Positions 15,001 to 24,336 of a stretch of 32,099 nt of DNA are shown here, one piece after another. Both the position numbers and the translations under genes were made by a program. How positions within the stretch are numbered: position 1 is the stretch's first letter; each line of letters opens with the position of its first letter. Source of the DNA: Rhodothermales bacterium (GTDB lineage Bacteria; Bacteroidota; Rhodothermia; Rhodothermales; VXPQ01). Location: the NCBI GenBank assembly GCA_022821845.1, contig JAJECT010000045.1, positions 1-32,099 on the forward strand, in the 5' to 3' direction. The notes under the pieces are model-generated. The model made no database searches and was not told the origin of the DNA. It saw nothing but the letters and a program-made list of their open reading frames with translations.

Positions 15001-18000
15001 CGCTCGGCAATCCGTTCTCTTTGTTCCTCCGCTTCGCCGAGCTCAGACCAAGCGCCCCAGGCGATGGTCTGTCCCGGAAGCCCGAGCGCCCGGCGGTGCG
15101 CGGCGAGTTGATCCAGAAAGGCATTGGCCGCCGCGTGGTTCGACTGTCCCGGATTACCCAGTACGCCAGCCACGCTGGAGAAAAGGATAAACATATCCAG
15201 ATCGCGGTCCGCCGTCGCCTGGTGCAGATGCCATGCGCCCAGCACCTTCGGCCACAGCACCTGCTCGAATCTTTCCCAGCGCTGGTTTCCCAGCGCGCCG
15301 TCGGACAACACCCCCACGCTGTGGATTACGCCGCCCAGCGGCGGCAGCGTCTCGTCTATCCGCGCAAGCATCTCGTCTATGGCAGCGGCGTCCGTAACGT
15401 CCGCGATCTCTACCTGCACTGTTACGCCGCGTTCCCGTAGCCTGCGGATCGTCTCTTCGGCTTCAGGGTCTGGCGCCCGCCGCCCGTTTAGCACGATGGC
15501 CCCCGCCCCGCGATCCGCCAGATAGTCGGCCAGTACGCACCCGATCCCGCCCAGACCGCCTGTTACCAGACAGGTTCGATCTTCTCGCAACCGCCCGCCG
15601 CCGAGCGGCGAATGCGCAAAGGCGATTTTTCCGATGTGCCTGCCATCGCGCATGAACTCAATGGCCCGTCTTGCTTCGGCAAACGGCCACCTGGAGTGGG
15701 TGAGCGGGGTTAGTTCTCCCGCTGCCAGCCGTTTCATGACGTCCCGCAACAAAGCGCCGGGCCGCGCCGGGTCATCCCCCTTCATGGCATGAAGATTCAC
15801 GATGTAATAGGCCACGTCCGGCCGTACGGCCGCCATCTCTTCCTCGCTCAGAATGTCCCGCGCCGCCAGTTCCACGAATCGTCCGCCCTCGGCCAGACAC
15901 GCCAGGCTCGCGTCGATGAAGCCCTCCGCCGTCAGGCTGTTGAGTACCACATCGACGCCTGCCCCGCCCGTGGCCTCGAGGATTTCTTCCCCGAATTTCG
16001 TCTGGCGGCTGTCGAACACATGCTTTACGCCGAGCGAGCGGAGATACGCCTGTTTCGGCGCGCTCGCCGTCGCGAACACTTCCGCGCCCGCCGCCTGCGC
16101 CCACTGGATGGCCGCAAGTCCCACGCCGCCTGCCCCTGCGTGAATCAGCACCCGGTCGCCGGCTTTCAGCTCCGCGAGTTCGTAAGATAGCGCGACGGAC
16201 ACGAACACCGTCGGCATGGAGGCGAGCGCCGTGGCGGACACATCCGGCGGCGCGGGCGCCAGGAGTTCCGCCCGGGTCACTACTTCCGGCCCGAAGGCGC
16301 CGAACGCCAGTCCTACGACGCGCTCGCCCACCGCAACGCGCTCCACCTCGTCGCCGACCTCGATGATATGGCCGCAAAACTCCGTACCCAGGAATTTCTC
16401 GTCAATCAAACCGAGCGCCGCGAACACGTCCCAGAAATTCAATCCGGCGGCCTCGACAGCCACGCGAACTTCTTTCGGCTCCAGCGGCGTCCGCGGCGCC
16501 TGCAAGGCGGCGACCGCGCCGTCCTCGCCTACCCCCAGCATCCAGCCCGGCTCTCCGGGCAAGGTTATCCTGTCCGCTCCCTCGCCGAGCCGGACCAGGC
16601 GGGCTACGCGGCGGCGGTTGCCCCGGCGTACGATTTGGTCTTCCGTATCGGGGTAGAGCAGCTCGTTGGCAAGGTCTACCGGCGGCGACGCAGGCTCGGG
16701 ATCCAGATCGATCATCTTCGGCTGCAGGTGAGGCGCTTCCCGGGCCAGCACCTTTCCGAAACCCCAAAGCGTCGCGCCAGCGAGTTCTCCGGCGCGTTCG
16801 CGCTCCAGCGCCTGCGCGCCCCGCGTGAAAAACCACAAGCCCTTCTCGGGCGCCATATCGGCGTCCACCAGGCCCTGCGCCAGCGCCAATGCGCTCGCGC
16901 CTGCTCGTTTTACGTCCGCCGCCATCTCAGCAGTCGTCGCATCGGGGCCGCGGCCGTCAAGCGCCGCAAAATGCACGACGCCGCTGAGCGGTGCATCTGC
17001 GGGCAGGTCTTCGAGAAGCGATCGCCACGATTCGCGGCGCGCCATCTCCAGAGACGTATGGATGACAGCCGTTTCTGTATCCGCCAGCCTCTCTTCCGCC
17101 AAGCCGGCGTCGCTTGCCAGCACAACCGTCTGGTTGCGCGCCGCCAACTCCGAGGCCAGCTCCACCGCCGCGCCGCCGCGGTCCGCCGCCAGAACCCATA
17201 CGCCGCGCCGCTCGGCCACCTCCTCGGGCAGTTGCGCCAGAATCACGCCCCTGTCCGGCATCTCGTCAGAGTCGGATCCCCCCAGCCCCAGAATCTCCAC
17301 GCTTTCGAAACCCACGCTCCCGAGGGACTGTCGCCACACGTCCGGCCCTGCGAGGGCGTAGCGGGGACGGCAGTCGTCTGAGAACCGCCACCAGCCGTCC
17401 AATTGTCCGAACGTCATATCCAGCCAATCCTGGCCGCAAAGGTTCTCAAGCGCCACAAGATGTCCCGACGGCGCAAGCAGGCTGCGGCAGTGTGTCAGCG
17501 TTTCCTCCAGGTACCGCGTGGCGTGCAGCACATTGGACGCAATGAGCAAATCATAACCGTGGGCGTCGAATCCCTGCTCTACGGGGTCTTTTTCGATATC
17601 CAGCACCCGGTACTCGATACATTCATCGCCGAACAACCCCTCTGCCTGCGCGAAGAAGCCCGCCGAAATATCCGTGTACATGTAGTCGTACCGTCCTTCG
17701 GGAAGCGCAGGCAGAACGGATTCGGTCGCCGATCCGGTGCCCGCCCCGACCTCAATCACCCGCAAGCGCCGTCCTTCGGGCAACCCGGCCACGAGCGTAC
17801 GCACCGCGTCTCCCAGCATTCGGTTCGACGCTCGATATATCGGCGCCTTGAAATAGAGATCCGCGGCGCTGGGTTCTCCGCTGCCAAAGAGAAGCGACAG
17901 CGGATCCTCTTCGCCGCGAAGCACTTCCGCCAGGGCGCCCGCGCTTCTGCGAAAAATCCCGATTTCGCTTGAAGCATACGCGTAACGCTCGATTACTTGC

Positions 18001-21000
18001 GCCGCGAACTGCTCGGGATTGTCCGGAATTCCTTCTGGCAAGGGATCTTCGACCCCGATGGCTACGACAAAATCTTCGTCCGCCGTCTCCAGAACGCCTG
18101 ATTGGGCCAATATATCGAGCATCCGGCGGAACAGACGGCTGTGTTCATCCAGGACGCCCAGACGCTGCCGCAACGCTTCGGCGTCCACGGCGTCGCCCGC
18201 CTTCCGCTCCCATCCGAGTTTCTCCAGGGCCGAGAGCGCAAAATGCCGCGCCATGCACGAGAGGTCCGCCAGCCAGGCGGGCCTCAATCCGGCGTCGACT
18301 CCTTCCGCCGCGAGGTAGTCGGAGAACAGCTCCCAGCGGTCCGCAACCTCTTCTGGACTTGGGAGGAAATCCGCTGGCAACAGTCCCTGCGCAAGAGCGC
18401 TTTCGCGCCACGCGACCTCGTAGAGCAGTTCCTGCACGCCTTCCACTGCCGAGAGCAGCGCCGCCCGCGTCGCGCGCTTCACCATGAATCCGCTCAATTC
18501 GCCAATCAGGCTCCCACGCTGGTCATACAGAAGGAAATCCCCCACGAATACCTCTGGCGATCCGCCGGTTTCCGCGTCCGGCTCCCGATTTTTCGAAGCC
18601 TCCCGCATGCGCACATGGCAGAAAAAGCGATCCGGCAGCCGGTCCGGCAGCCACAGCCGCTCCCAGCCGAACGGCAGATAGGTGACTCCGTCTTCGGCTC
18701 CCCCCGGATTACGCGCGGCGCCCATCGCCTGAAAGCAAGCGTCGAGCAGGAGCGGGTGTACGTCGAGATCGTTCCCGCCGAGCGCCTCGGGGAAACACAC
18801 CTCCCCCAACGCCTCGTTCTCTCCAGACCAGACCATCTTGAGCGTACGGAACGATGGACCGAGATCGATCCCGACACTCGCCTTGGCGCGATAAAACGCC
18901 GGCACGTCCTCGGGCGACAGACTGGCCTTCAGGCTTTCCAGATCCGCCTGCCCAGCGGCTTGCCTCGCGCCGGCGTCTGATGGCGCGCGACATTCCGCGT
19001 GCAGCGTCCAATCCTTCTCGGCCTCTCCTTTGCTGAATACTCGAACAAGGCGCGAAGGCGCCTCCCCCGGAGCCGCGAGCAGAACCTGCATTTCCCGCCC
19101 CTTGCCTTCCTCGTTATCCGCAGGCTCCTTCGGGAAGATCAGCGGGCTGTGCAGTTGCATTTCCTCGATGACCATCGATTCGCTTCCCTCGGCGGCGGAC
19201 GCCGATATCGCCATGGCCCCATAGAACGCGCCCGGCGCTATGACGCGGCCAAACACCCGGTGATCGTTCAGCCACGGCGGGTCTGCGGGAAACACTTCTG
19301 TCTCGAACGTAATCTCGCCGCTGGCGGATTCATGCCGCTCGCCCAGGAGGGGATGGCCAGCGCTCCGTCGCCGTCGTTTCGGCGCTTCGACCCAGTAACG
19401 TTCGCGCTGGAAAGGATAGCCTGGCAACGAAATCCGGCGACGGGTTTCGCCCGCGAACAGTCCGGCAAAGGATACGGAAAGACCTGCTTCATACGCATTT
19501 GCAACCGCCGCTGTAAATGCGCGGTCGGCTTCTGCTTGCGACACGTTGGACGAGGGGCGCAACAAGCTCGGCAGCGCAACGGGAGCGGCTGCCGTGTCCG
19601 GCCACGCCAGGGTCGCCATGGCGCTCAGCACGGCGTGCGGACCGACTTCAATGACCAGATCGACGCCCATCCTGGCCAATGTCTCGATGCCTTGCGCGAA
19701 CGCCACGGGCTCTCGCGTGTGCTGACGCCAATACGCGCTATCCTGACGTTGTCCCGTTTCCAGCGCCTGGCCCGTCACATTGCTTACCAGGGCGAGCAAC
19801 GGGGGCGCGATTGCGATCTCTGAGACGATGGCGTCCAGTTTGTCCAGCATCGGCTCTACCAACGCACTGTGAAATGCGTGCGTGGCGCGCAAGCGGCTAA
19901 CCCGAATGTCCTGCGCGAGAAAGCGCTCGGAGATCGCCTCTATCTTTTCTTCGGGGCCGCTCACTACCTGATGCGCCCCGTTGTATGCCGCCATGCTCAG
20001 CTCCGCCCCTGTCGAGGCTGCGTTCAGTTCGTCAAGGGCCGATTTTACTTGCGCCACATCCGCAAAAATGGCCGCCATGGCCCCGCCACCGGGCAGCGTC
20101 GCCGTCAGTTCGCCTCTCGCCGCGGCAAATCGCGCGCCTTCTTCTATGCCAAATACGCCCGCCGCTTGCGCCGCCGCCAGTTCTCCAAGACTGTGCCCAA
20201 GCACCACGCCGGGCGTAATCCCCACGCTTTTCCAGAGTGCCGTGAGCGCGCATTCTATCGCGAAAATGGCTGGTTGCGTCCACGCCTGGTCCGATAAATC
20301 ACCGGCGCGTCCGAACATCGCATCGAGCAACGAAGCGCCTCGCGCTTCCCGCAACACGGCGTCGCATTGGTCCAGGACTGCCCGCGCCACGGGTTCGGTC
20401 TGGTACAAATGCTCGCCCATGCCGACCCACTGGCTGCCCTGTCCGGTATATAAAAATGCGATTTTAGAGGGCGCTTGCGGCGCGGGTCTCGCACTGCGCT
20501 CTACGAGGGCATTCAGGCGCTCGCGCAGCGATGCGCCACCATCGAATACGATGCCCGCGCGATGAGAGAACTGGCTGCGTCCCACGCCCGCTGTCCACGC
20601 CATGTCGGCAAGCAGGGCTTCGTCTATGGAAGCAACATCGCGTTTCAGGTACTGCCTCGCCAGGTCTCGAAGCGCTTCGTCGGATTTTGCCGATAGCGGC
20701 AGGAGCCTCGTCCTGCGCGCGCCGGGTTCTTCCTCCGGCGGCGGCACGGAAGCCGGTAGAGCAATGGCGACTGGCCGCGCGGGCCCCGCGGGGAAATGCG
20801 CTTCGTCGCTATTTTCAGGCGATCCGTACCCCGCCACGATGACATGCGCGTTTGTGCCGGACCATCCGAACGAATTCACTCCCGCAATCGGCGGTCGTTC
20901 GGCGCGCAGCGGCCAGTCCGTCGCCTCGGCAGTCACGCGCAGGGGCAGCCGGTCCCAATCCATGTTCGGATTGGGATTCTCGAAGTGCAGATGCTTGGGG

Positions 21001-22151
21001 ATCACGCCCCGCTTCATCGAGAGTACTGCCTTGATCAGGCCCGCAATCCCCGCGGTTGGCTCCAGATGACCGATATTTGTTTTTACCGAGCCGACGAGTA
21101 TCGGGTTGTCCGCCGCGCGCCCCTTGCCGTACGCCGCTGCCGTAGCGTTTATCTCAATGGGGTCGCCCACCTCTGTGCCCGTCCCGTGCGCCTCTACGTA
21201 ATCGACTTCCGACGGCAGAATGCCCGCCCGCGACAGCGCCTCTTCGATCACGCGCTCCTGAGCCTCTCCGTTTGGCACCGTCAGGCCTGTACTCGCGCCA
21301 TCCTGATTTACCGCGACGCTTCGGATGACGCCCCAGATATGATCGCCGTCGGCCTCTGCCTCGCCGAGCCGTTTGAGGACCACGATTCCGCAGCCTTCGC
21401 CTCGCACGAAACCGTTCGCAGACGCATCGAACGCCTTGCATTGCCCGTCTGGCGACAACATCCCGGCATTGCCCCGCAGTTCGGTCAGCCGCCCGGAAAG
21501 GATCGCCTGCACCCCGCCCGCCAGCGCCAGATCCGCCTTGCCCTGCTGCAATTCGGCAACCGCCTGGTTTATCGCAACCAGCGACGACGAACAGGCGGTA
21601 TCTACCGCCATAGCCGGTCCTCCCAGACCCAATGCGAAGGCCACGCGGCCTATGGCTGTGTTCAGCGAGGTGCCCGCGACCGAGAAGAGGCTGGCGGAAG
21701 GATCGGCAGTCCTGCTGCCTCCCAGAATTACGCCCCGGTAATCGTTGTTGCTGATTCCCGCGTACACGCCGGTGCGGCTACCCTTCAGCCGATCCGGATC
21801 TATCCCCGCGTCCTCGAGCGCCTGCCAACTTGTCTCCAGCATCATACGCTGCTGCGGGTCCAGAAGTTGCGCTTCCACTGGCGAAATGCGGAAGAAGGCG
21901 GCGTCGAACAGGTCGATGTCCTCGACGAAAGCGCCAAAACGGCAAGCGTCGTTCTGCACCTCGGCGTCCGGGAAGAGCGTGCCTATGCGACCGACGCCAG
22001 AGCCCGGAAAACCTTCTGTCACGGCGTTCTCGCCGGCTTCGAGCAGGCGCCAGAAGGCAGAGATGTTCGGCGCATTGGGAAACCGGCACGCCATGCCTAT
22101 GATCGCTATGGGCTGGTTTGTTTTGCCTCGTTTCACGACGGAATCCTTCAT
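12063..22151 (-). CDS. Type I polyketide synthase, KS-AT-DH-MT-psiKR-ER-KR-ACP-KS-AT0
   Basis: The 3362-residue megasynthase reads, in order: KS1 (about 13-440; C187, H322, H362); AT1 (563-880; GHSLGE with S654, HAFHS at 758-762, a malonyl-type signature); DH (935-1225; HxxxGxxxxP with H964, DxxxQ with D1137); C-methyltransferase (VIEVGAGTG 1465-1473); a non-catalytic KR-like stretch; ER (NADPH motif HAGAGGVG 2004-2011); KR (TGGLGGIG from 2197, S2326, but H2339 where Tyr is usual); ACP (GMDSL, S2502); KS2 (C2737, H2872, H2912, with unusual surrounds NCASS and HGGAS); and AT2. AT2 reads GRGPGE instead of GHSxGE (G3199 replaces the nucleophile) and lacks about 88 residues. There is no thioesterase. 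Module 1 would add a malonyl unit, methylate and fully reduce it. The second module must rely on the discrete ACP. The start is clean; the domain order recalls highly reducing PKSs. Confidence 0.96.
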   Translation of the reverse strand: MKDSVVKRGKTNQPIAIIGMACRFPNAPNISAFWRLLEAGENAVTEGFPGSGVGRIGTLFPDAEVQNDACRFGAFVEDIDLFDAAFFRISPVEAQLLDPQQRMMLETSWQALEDAGIDPDRLKGSRTGVYAGISNNDYRGVILGGSRTADPSASLFSVAGTSLNTAIGRVAFALGLGGPAMAVDTACSSSLVAINQAVAELQQGKADLALAGGVQAILSGRLTELRGNAGMLSPDGQCKAFDASANGFVRGEGCGIVVLKRLGEAEADGDHIWGVIRSVAVNQDGASTGLTVPNGEAQERVIEEALSRAGILPSEVDYVEAHGTGTEVGDPIEINATAAAYGKGRAADNPILVGSVKTNIGHLEPTAGIAGLIKAVLSMKRGVIPKHLHFENPNPNMDWDRLPLRVTAEATDWPLRAERPPIAGVNSFGWSGTNAHVIVAGYGSPENSDEAHFPAGPARPVAIALPASVPPPEEEPGARRTRLLPLSAKSDEALRDLARQYLKRDVASIDEALLADMAWTAGVGRSQFSHRAGIVFDGGASLRERLNALVERSARPAPQAPSKIAFLYTGQGSQWVGMGEHLYQTEPVARAVLDQCDAVLREARGASLLDAMFGRAGDLSDQAWTQPAIFAIECALTALWKSVGITPGVVLGHSLGELAAAQAAGVFGIEEGARFAAARGELTATLPGGGAMAAIFADVAQVKSALDELNAASTGAELSMAAYNGAHQVVSGPEEKIEAISERFLAQDIRVSRLRATHAFHSALVEPMLDKLDAIVSEIAIAPPLLALVSNVTGQALETGQRQDSAYWRQHTREPVAFAQGIETLARMGVDLVIEVGPHAVLSAMATLAWPDTAAAPVALPSLLRPSSNVSQAEADRAFTAAVANAYEAGLSVSFAGLFAGETRRRISLPGYPFQRERYWVEAPKRRRRSAGHPLLGERHESASGEITFETEVFPADPPWLNDHRVFGRVIAPGAFYGAMAISASAAEGSESMVIEEMQLHSPLIFPKEPADNEEGKGREMQVLLAAPGEAPSRLVRVFSKGEAEKDWTLHAECRAPSDAGARQAAGQADLESLKASLSPEDVPAFYRAKASVGIDLGPSFRTLKMVWSGENEALGEVCFPEALGGNDLDVHPLLLDACFQAMGAARNPGGAEDGVTYLPFGWERLWLPDRLPDRFFCHVRMREASKNREPDAETGGSPEVFVGDFLLYDQRGSLIGELSGFMVKRATRAALLSAVEGVQELLYEVAWRESALAQGLLPADFLPSPEEVADRWELFSDYLAAEGVDAGLRPAWLADLSCMARHFALSALEKLGWERKAGDAVDAEALRQRLGVLDEHSRLFRRMLDILAQSGVLETADEDFVVAIGVEDPLPEGIPDNPEQFAAQVIERYAYASSEIGIFRRSAGALAEVLRGEEDPLSLLFGSGEPSAADLYFKAPIYRASNRMLGDAVRTLVAGLPEGRRLRVIEVGAGTGSATESVLPALPEGRYDYMYTDISAGFFAQAEGLFGDECIEYRVLDIEKDPVEQGFDAHGYDLLIASNVLHATRYLEETLTHCRSLLAPSGHLVALENLCGQDWLDMTFGQLDGWWRFSDDCRPRYALAGPDVWRQSLGSVGFESVEILGLGGSDSDEMPDRGVILAQLPEEVAERRGVWVLAADRGGAAVELASELAARNQTVVLASDAGLAEERLADTETAVIHTSLEMARRESWRSLLEDLPADAPLSGVVHFAALDGRGPDATTAEMAADVKRAGASALALAQGLVDADMAPEKGLWFFTRGAQALERERAGELAGATLWGFGKVLAREAPHLQPKMIDLDPEPASPPVDLANELLYPDTEDQIVRRGNRRRVARLVRLGEGADRITLPGEPGWMLGVGEDGAVAALQAPRTPLEPKEVRVAVEAAGLNFWDVFAALGLIDEKFLGTEFCGHIIEVGDEVERVAVGERVVGLAFGAFGPEVVTRAELLAPAPPDVSATALASMPTVFVSVALSYELAELKAGDRVLIHAGAGGVGLAAIQWAQAAGAEVFATASAPKQAYLRSLGVKHVFDSRQTKFGEEILEATGGAGVDVVLNSLTAEGFIDASLACLAEGGRFVELAARDILSEEEMAAVRPDVAYYIVNLHAMKGDDPARPGALLRDVMKRLAAGELTPLTHSRWPFAEARRAIEFMRDGRHIGKIAFAHSPLGGGRLREDRTCLVTGGLGGIGCVLADYLADRGAGAIVLNGRRAPDPEAEETIRRLRERGVTVQVEIADVTDAAAIDEMLARIDETLPPLGGVIHSVGVLSDGALGNQRWERFEQVLWPKVLGAWHLHQATADRDLDMFILFSSVAGVLGNPGQSNHAAANAFLDQLAAHRRALGLPGQTIAWGAWSELGEAEEQRERIAERLEARGTDWITPQQGLRAFDQLVREDAATSVVLAADWSSYGESLEYRMPLLEDMLSAISEDEAASPALADDLMSHLAETPAAEREALLVSFLQQEVQAVLRLPTAPEATVGFFDLGMDSLMAVALRNRLNRALADAYAVPNTVVFDYPDIARLASHLIEALGEVSAAPTPPPQPQPEPEPQTEVRRENEGIAIVGMACRFPGAPDLSAFWRLLEEGANAVTDGRQDSGSWNNPANGLPEKYAAYRQGGFVEGIDQFDAGFFRISPIEARMMDPRQRMMLETTWQALEDAGINPDELRGSRTGLYAGIATSEYRDLMTASDYGVSYLSTAASMTVGRIAFFLGLEGPTMPVELNCASSLVAVHQAVTGLQQGEVDMALVGGTHAALSPELTQEMADLGILSRNGQCKTFDAAADGFVRGEGCGMVVLKRLSEAEADGDRIWGVIRGSAVNQNGASAGPTVPNGPAQERLIEEALSRAGVAPSEVDYLEAHGGASELGDPIEVQAAAAVYGKGREADRPLWIGSVKTNIGHIEPAAGVAALIKAVLAMTRGKIPKHLHFEDPSRHIDWNRLPVRVSSEETDWPRHPERPPRAGVSAFGISGANAHAVVEGYGGPDATPAGSPRPVSVAGMDISGEERAFAPRQTRLLPLSGKSDEALRDLADRYLAWLDKLDGTEDPGLLADMAWTAGAGRSHFDHRAGITFQDAASLREKLQELVETGPTQTARAATKIALVCAGAGGAWIGEGKALYESEPAVRAILDRCDQVIREERNASLLDAMFGDAGAASDLAQAAVYAMASALAALWSSAGIWPGVVVGRGPGEIAAAYVAGVFSLEDGVRIAAAREAGNLESVLANVEIASPSLILVSSVTGGIEVLDAAYWQRQAQEPAALGQCGKKLANLKVDALLEMGPGAANGLINPIDDNANALAVLPSPGDSGFAESAAQAYEAGLSVSFDGLFAGETRRRISLPGYPFQRQSYWIA
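12072..12176 (-). repeat. Post-AT linker copy, end of PKS
   Basis: This 105-bp stretch encodes the linker AYEAGLSVSF...LFAGETRRRISLPG up to the YW near the PKS C-terminus. It matches 19392-19496 without gaps; I count 21 mismatches (about 80% identity). It marks internal duplication of the KS-AT unit. Confidence 0.85.
19392..19496 (-). repeat. Post-AT linker copy, after AT1 of the PKS
   Basis: This is the partner of the repeat at 12072-12176, lying between AT1 and DH. It has the same length and encodes nearly the same linker peptide (ETRRRISLPGYPFQR). Confidence 0.85.
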
Positions 22152-22218
22152 GTTCGGACGGATTTTATAAGGACGGGCGGGCGCGCCGCCTGCAGGATTT
22201 TCCCTGTTTTCACGGATT

Positions 22219-23145
22219 TTACACCAGGTTATTGCTTTCGAGAAATTCGCGGACCATCTGAGCGCACGTCTGAGGTTTTTCCAATTGAAGGAAATGCGTT
22301 GCTTCCGGTACGAAATCGTAATCTATCGTCAGAATGTCGCCGAGGTCAATGGTCGGCAGATATGCATAGGACAACGTGGGGTCCGCTCCGATGACCTTGG
22401 TGGGACAAGGCAGCGTTTCAAAAACCGGCAGCGCAGAAAAACTCCTGAAATAATCCGTGATCTGCGCCTCGTATTCGGGAGGACACCGAAGTTCGTACCC
22501 GGCCCCGTCGGCCGTCTTTCGAAGCGTGGTTCTGCCCATGAGTTCCCGAACGCCGGGAACGAGACGCGCAAAGCCGGGCAGATAACCGAGGAGTTCGGCA
22601 AAATATTCTTCCGTCTGAAACCGATACCTTCGGCGACGGGTGATCCGGGCCGCGTTTTCGGAGGCCTCGTCAAATTCCGTCTGGTTTTTGCCGGGCTTGC
22701 ACAGGGGAGGATCGAACAGGATCATCGCGGACAGGTGGCCGCTCCGGGCGGAGGGCAAGAGATCCGCCATGATCGTGGACGAAAGGAGCGTTATCAGCGC
22801 GGAAACGGAGTGAAAAACGCCGATTTTGGGTTTTTCGCCCCAGGCCCGATCAATGGCTTCGAAGAGGCAAAGATGGTCGCGGACCAGTGTGGGCAGGTTG
22901 TGGCTTTCGCGCGGCCCGACGGCGTTCCACCCGTGGTTCCTGAGATCGAAGAGAACCAGGTCGAAATCCTCTTCGAGCAGCGACCAGAAAGGGTAGTACA
23001 GGTCGCTTGCAAGGCCATTGCCGTGACTCAGGACCAGGCGGGGCCCGTCGGGGTTTCCATGCCGCCGCAATATGGTGACAGTATCCTTGTCAAGCTGGAC
23101 TTCGGATGTCGAAAGCGGCTCGGGTACTGCCCATACGTTATTCAT
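22219..23145 (-). CDS. Alpha/beta hydrolase, first gene of the PKS operon
   Basis: The 308-residue product from ATG 23143-23145 has an alpha/beta-hydrolase plan: LVLSHGNGLASDLYYPFW (oxyanion region, residues 37-54), VLFDLRNHGWNAVG (64-77), a nucleophile elbow GVFHSVSAL with S113, an expanded cap, and EATHFLQLEKP near the end with the likely catalytic His. The elbow is HSVSA rather than the usual HSxGG. The gene lies 67 bp upstream of the PKS start and reads the same way, so it is probably cotranscribed. Because the PKS has no thioesterase, this enzyme may release or edit acyl chains as a stand-alone thioesterase; that is inference. An in-frame ATG at 23244 exists, but a promoter-like sequence lies between, favouring the shorter form. 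Confidence 0.87.
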   Translation of the reverse strand: MNNVWAVPEPLSTSEVQLDKDTVTILRRHGNPDGPRLVLSHGNGLASDLYYPFWSLLEEDFDLVLFDLRNHGWNAVGPRESHNLPTLVRDHLCLFEAIDRAWGEKPKIGVFHSVSALITLLSSTIMADLLPSARSGHLSAMILFDPPLCKPGKNQTEFDEASENAARITRRRRYRFQTEEYFAELLGYLPGFARLVPGVRELMGRTTLRKTADGAGYELRCPPEYEAQITDYFRSFSALPVFETLPCPTKVIGADPTLSYAYLPTIDLGDILTIDYDFVPEATHFLQLEKPQTCAQMVREFLESNNLV

Positions 23146-23199
23146 AACAGCGTTTCCGGCAGCTCTGCCTACGCAAGCTTCGTTTAACCATAGGCATAT

Positions 23200-23228
23200 A
23201 ATATAGCGTTCGCCCGCATGGTTGTCGC
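23200..23228 (-). promoter_or_regulatory. Candidate promoter of the hydrolase-PKS-ACP operon
   Basis: On the minus strand GCGACA (23223-23228) and TATATT (23200-23205) are exactly 17 bases apart, 55 bases upstream of the hydrolase ATG. The -35 box matches consensus 4 of 6, and the -10 region is AT-rich. It lies in the gap after recA, which supports a transcript separate from recA. Confidence 0.42.
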
Positions 23229-23278
23229 GCTTCTTTCGCCTCAAGCCGCGCCAGACGCTCGGATAGCGCCGGCGGCCC

Positions 23279-24310
23279 CTACGAGGGCGCGCCGTTCGAA
23301 GCGATTTCCACCTCTGGCAGCATCCCCAGTTCCTCCCGGATTCGCTGCTTGATCGCTTCGCGCTCCGCGTCGTGCTCCCGCAGCCATTCCTTCGTGGCTT
23401 CCCTCCCCTGCCCTACGGATTCGCTGTCGTAGGAATACCAGGAACCGGATTTCTGCATGATTTTGCATTCGCACCCCAGGTCGATCAGCTCGCCCAGCGA
23501 CGAAATGCCCTCTCCATAGATAATATCGAATTCGGCCTGCCGGAAAGGCGGCGCCGTCTTGTTTTTCACGATCTTTACGCGGGTCCGGTTGCCCACCACC
23601 TCCGTGCCTTCCTTGATCGCCCCGATCCGCCGAATATCCATCCGCACGGACGAATAAAACTTGAGCGCCCGTCCGCCGGAAGTCGTTTCGGGGTTCCCGA
23701 ACATGACCCCAATCTTTTCCCGAATCTGGTTGATGAAAATAAGCGCCGTCCGCGTCCGGCTTATCGTGCCGGTCAGTTTCCGCAGCGCCTTGCTCATCAG
23801 CCGAGCCTGAAGCCCCACCTGATGGTCGCTCATCTCCCCTTCTATCTCGGCCTGCGGCACCAGCGCCGCCACCGAGTCGATCACCACTGCGTCCAGTCCG
23901 CCGCTGCGCACGAGCATGTCGCATATGTTGAGCGCCTGCTCCCCGGTATCCGGCTGGGACACCAGCATGTTGTCCACCTTCACGCCCAGTTTTTCCGCGT
24001 AGTTAATGTCGAACGCATGCTCGGCGTCGATGAAGGCGCACATGCCGCCGCTCTTTTGCGCTTCGGCGATGATATGCGTGGCCAGCGTCGTCTTGCCCGA
24101 CGATTCCGGTCCGTAAATCTCTATGATGCGCCCGCGGGGCACGCCCCCCACGCCCAGCGCGGCGTCCAGGGTCAGCGACCCCGTCGAGATGGATTCGATG
24201 CGGGCGACGGGGGCGTCGCTCATGCGCATCACGGCGCCCTTGCCGTATTGCTTCTCGATTTGCTTGACTGCGAGGTTGAGGGCCTGGTTCGTGTCGGAGT
24301 GGTTACGCAT
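23279..24310 (-). CDS. recA: Recombinase RecA
   Basis: The 343-residue protein carries the ATP-binding Walker A motif GPESSGKT at 67-74, FIDAEHAFD, the Walker B region [13 protein letters not shown], the DNA-binding loops near [12 protein letters not shown] and [19 protein letters not shown], and [12 protein letters not shown], all as in textbook RecA. It forms ATP-dependent filaments on single-stranded DNA for homologous recombination and for SOS activation. The start at 24308-24310 ([15 protein letters not shown]) fits family length; an upstream in-frame ATG (24355) runs through a palindrome. It lies 160 bp after cinA in the same direction, a common pairing. Confidence 0.98.
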   Translation of the reverse strand: MRNHSDTNQALNLAVKQIEKQYGKGAVMRMSDAPVARIESISTGSLTLDAALGVGGVPRGRIIEIYGPESSGKTTLATHIIAEAQKSGGMCAFIDAEHAFDINYAEKLGVKVDNMLVSQPDTGEQALNICDMLVRSGGLDAVVIDSVAALVPQAEIEGEMSDHQVGLQARLMSKALRKLTGTISRTRTALIFINQIREKIGVMFGNPETTSGGRALKFYSSVRMDIRRIGAIKEGTEVVGNRTRVKIVKNKTAPPFRQAEFDIIYGEGISSLGELIDLGCECKIMQKSGSWYSYDSESVGQGREATKEWLREHDAEREAIKQRIREELGMLPEVEIASNGAPS

Positions 24311-24336
24311 TCTGTCAGGGTTGTGGTGGTTACGGG

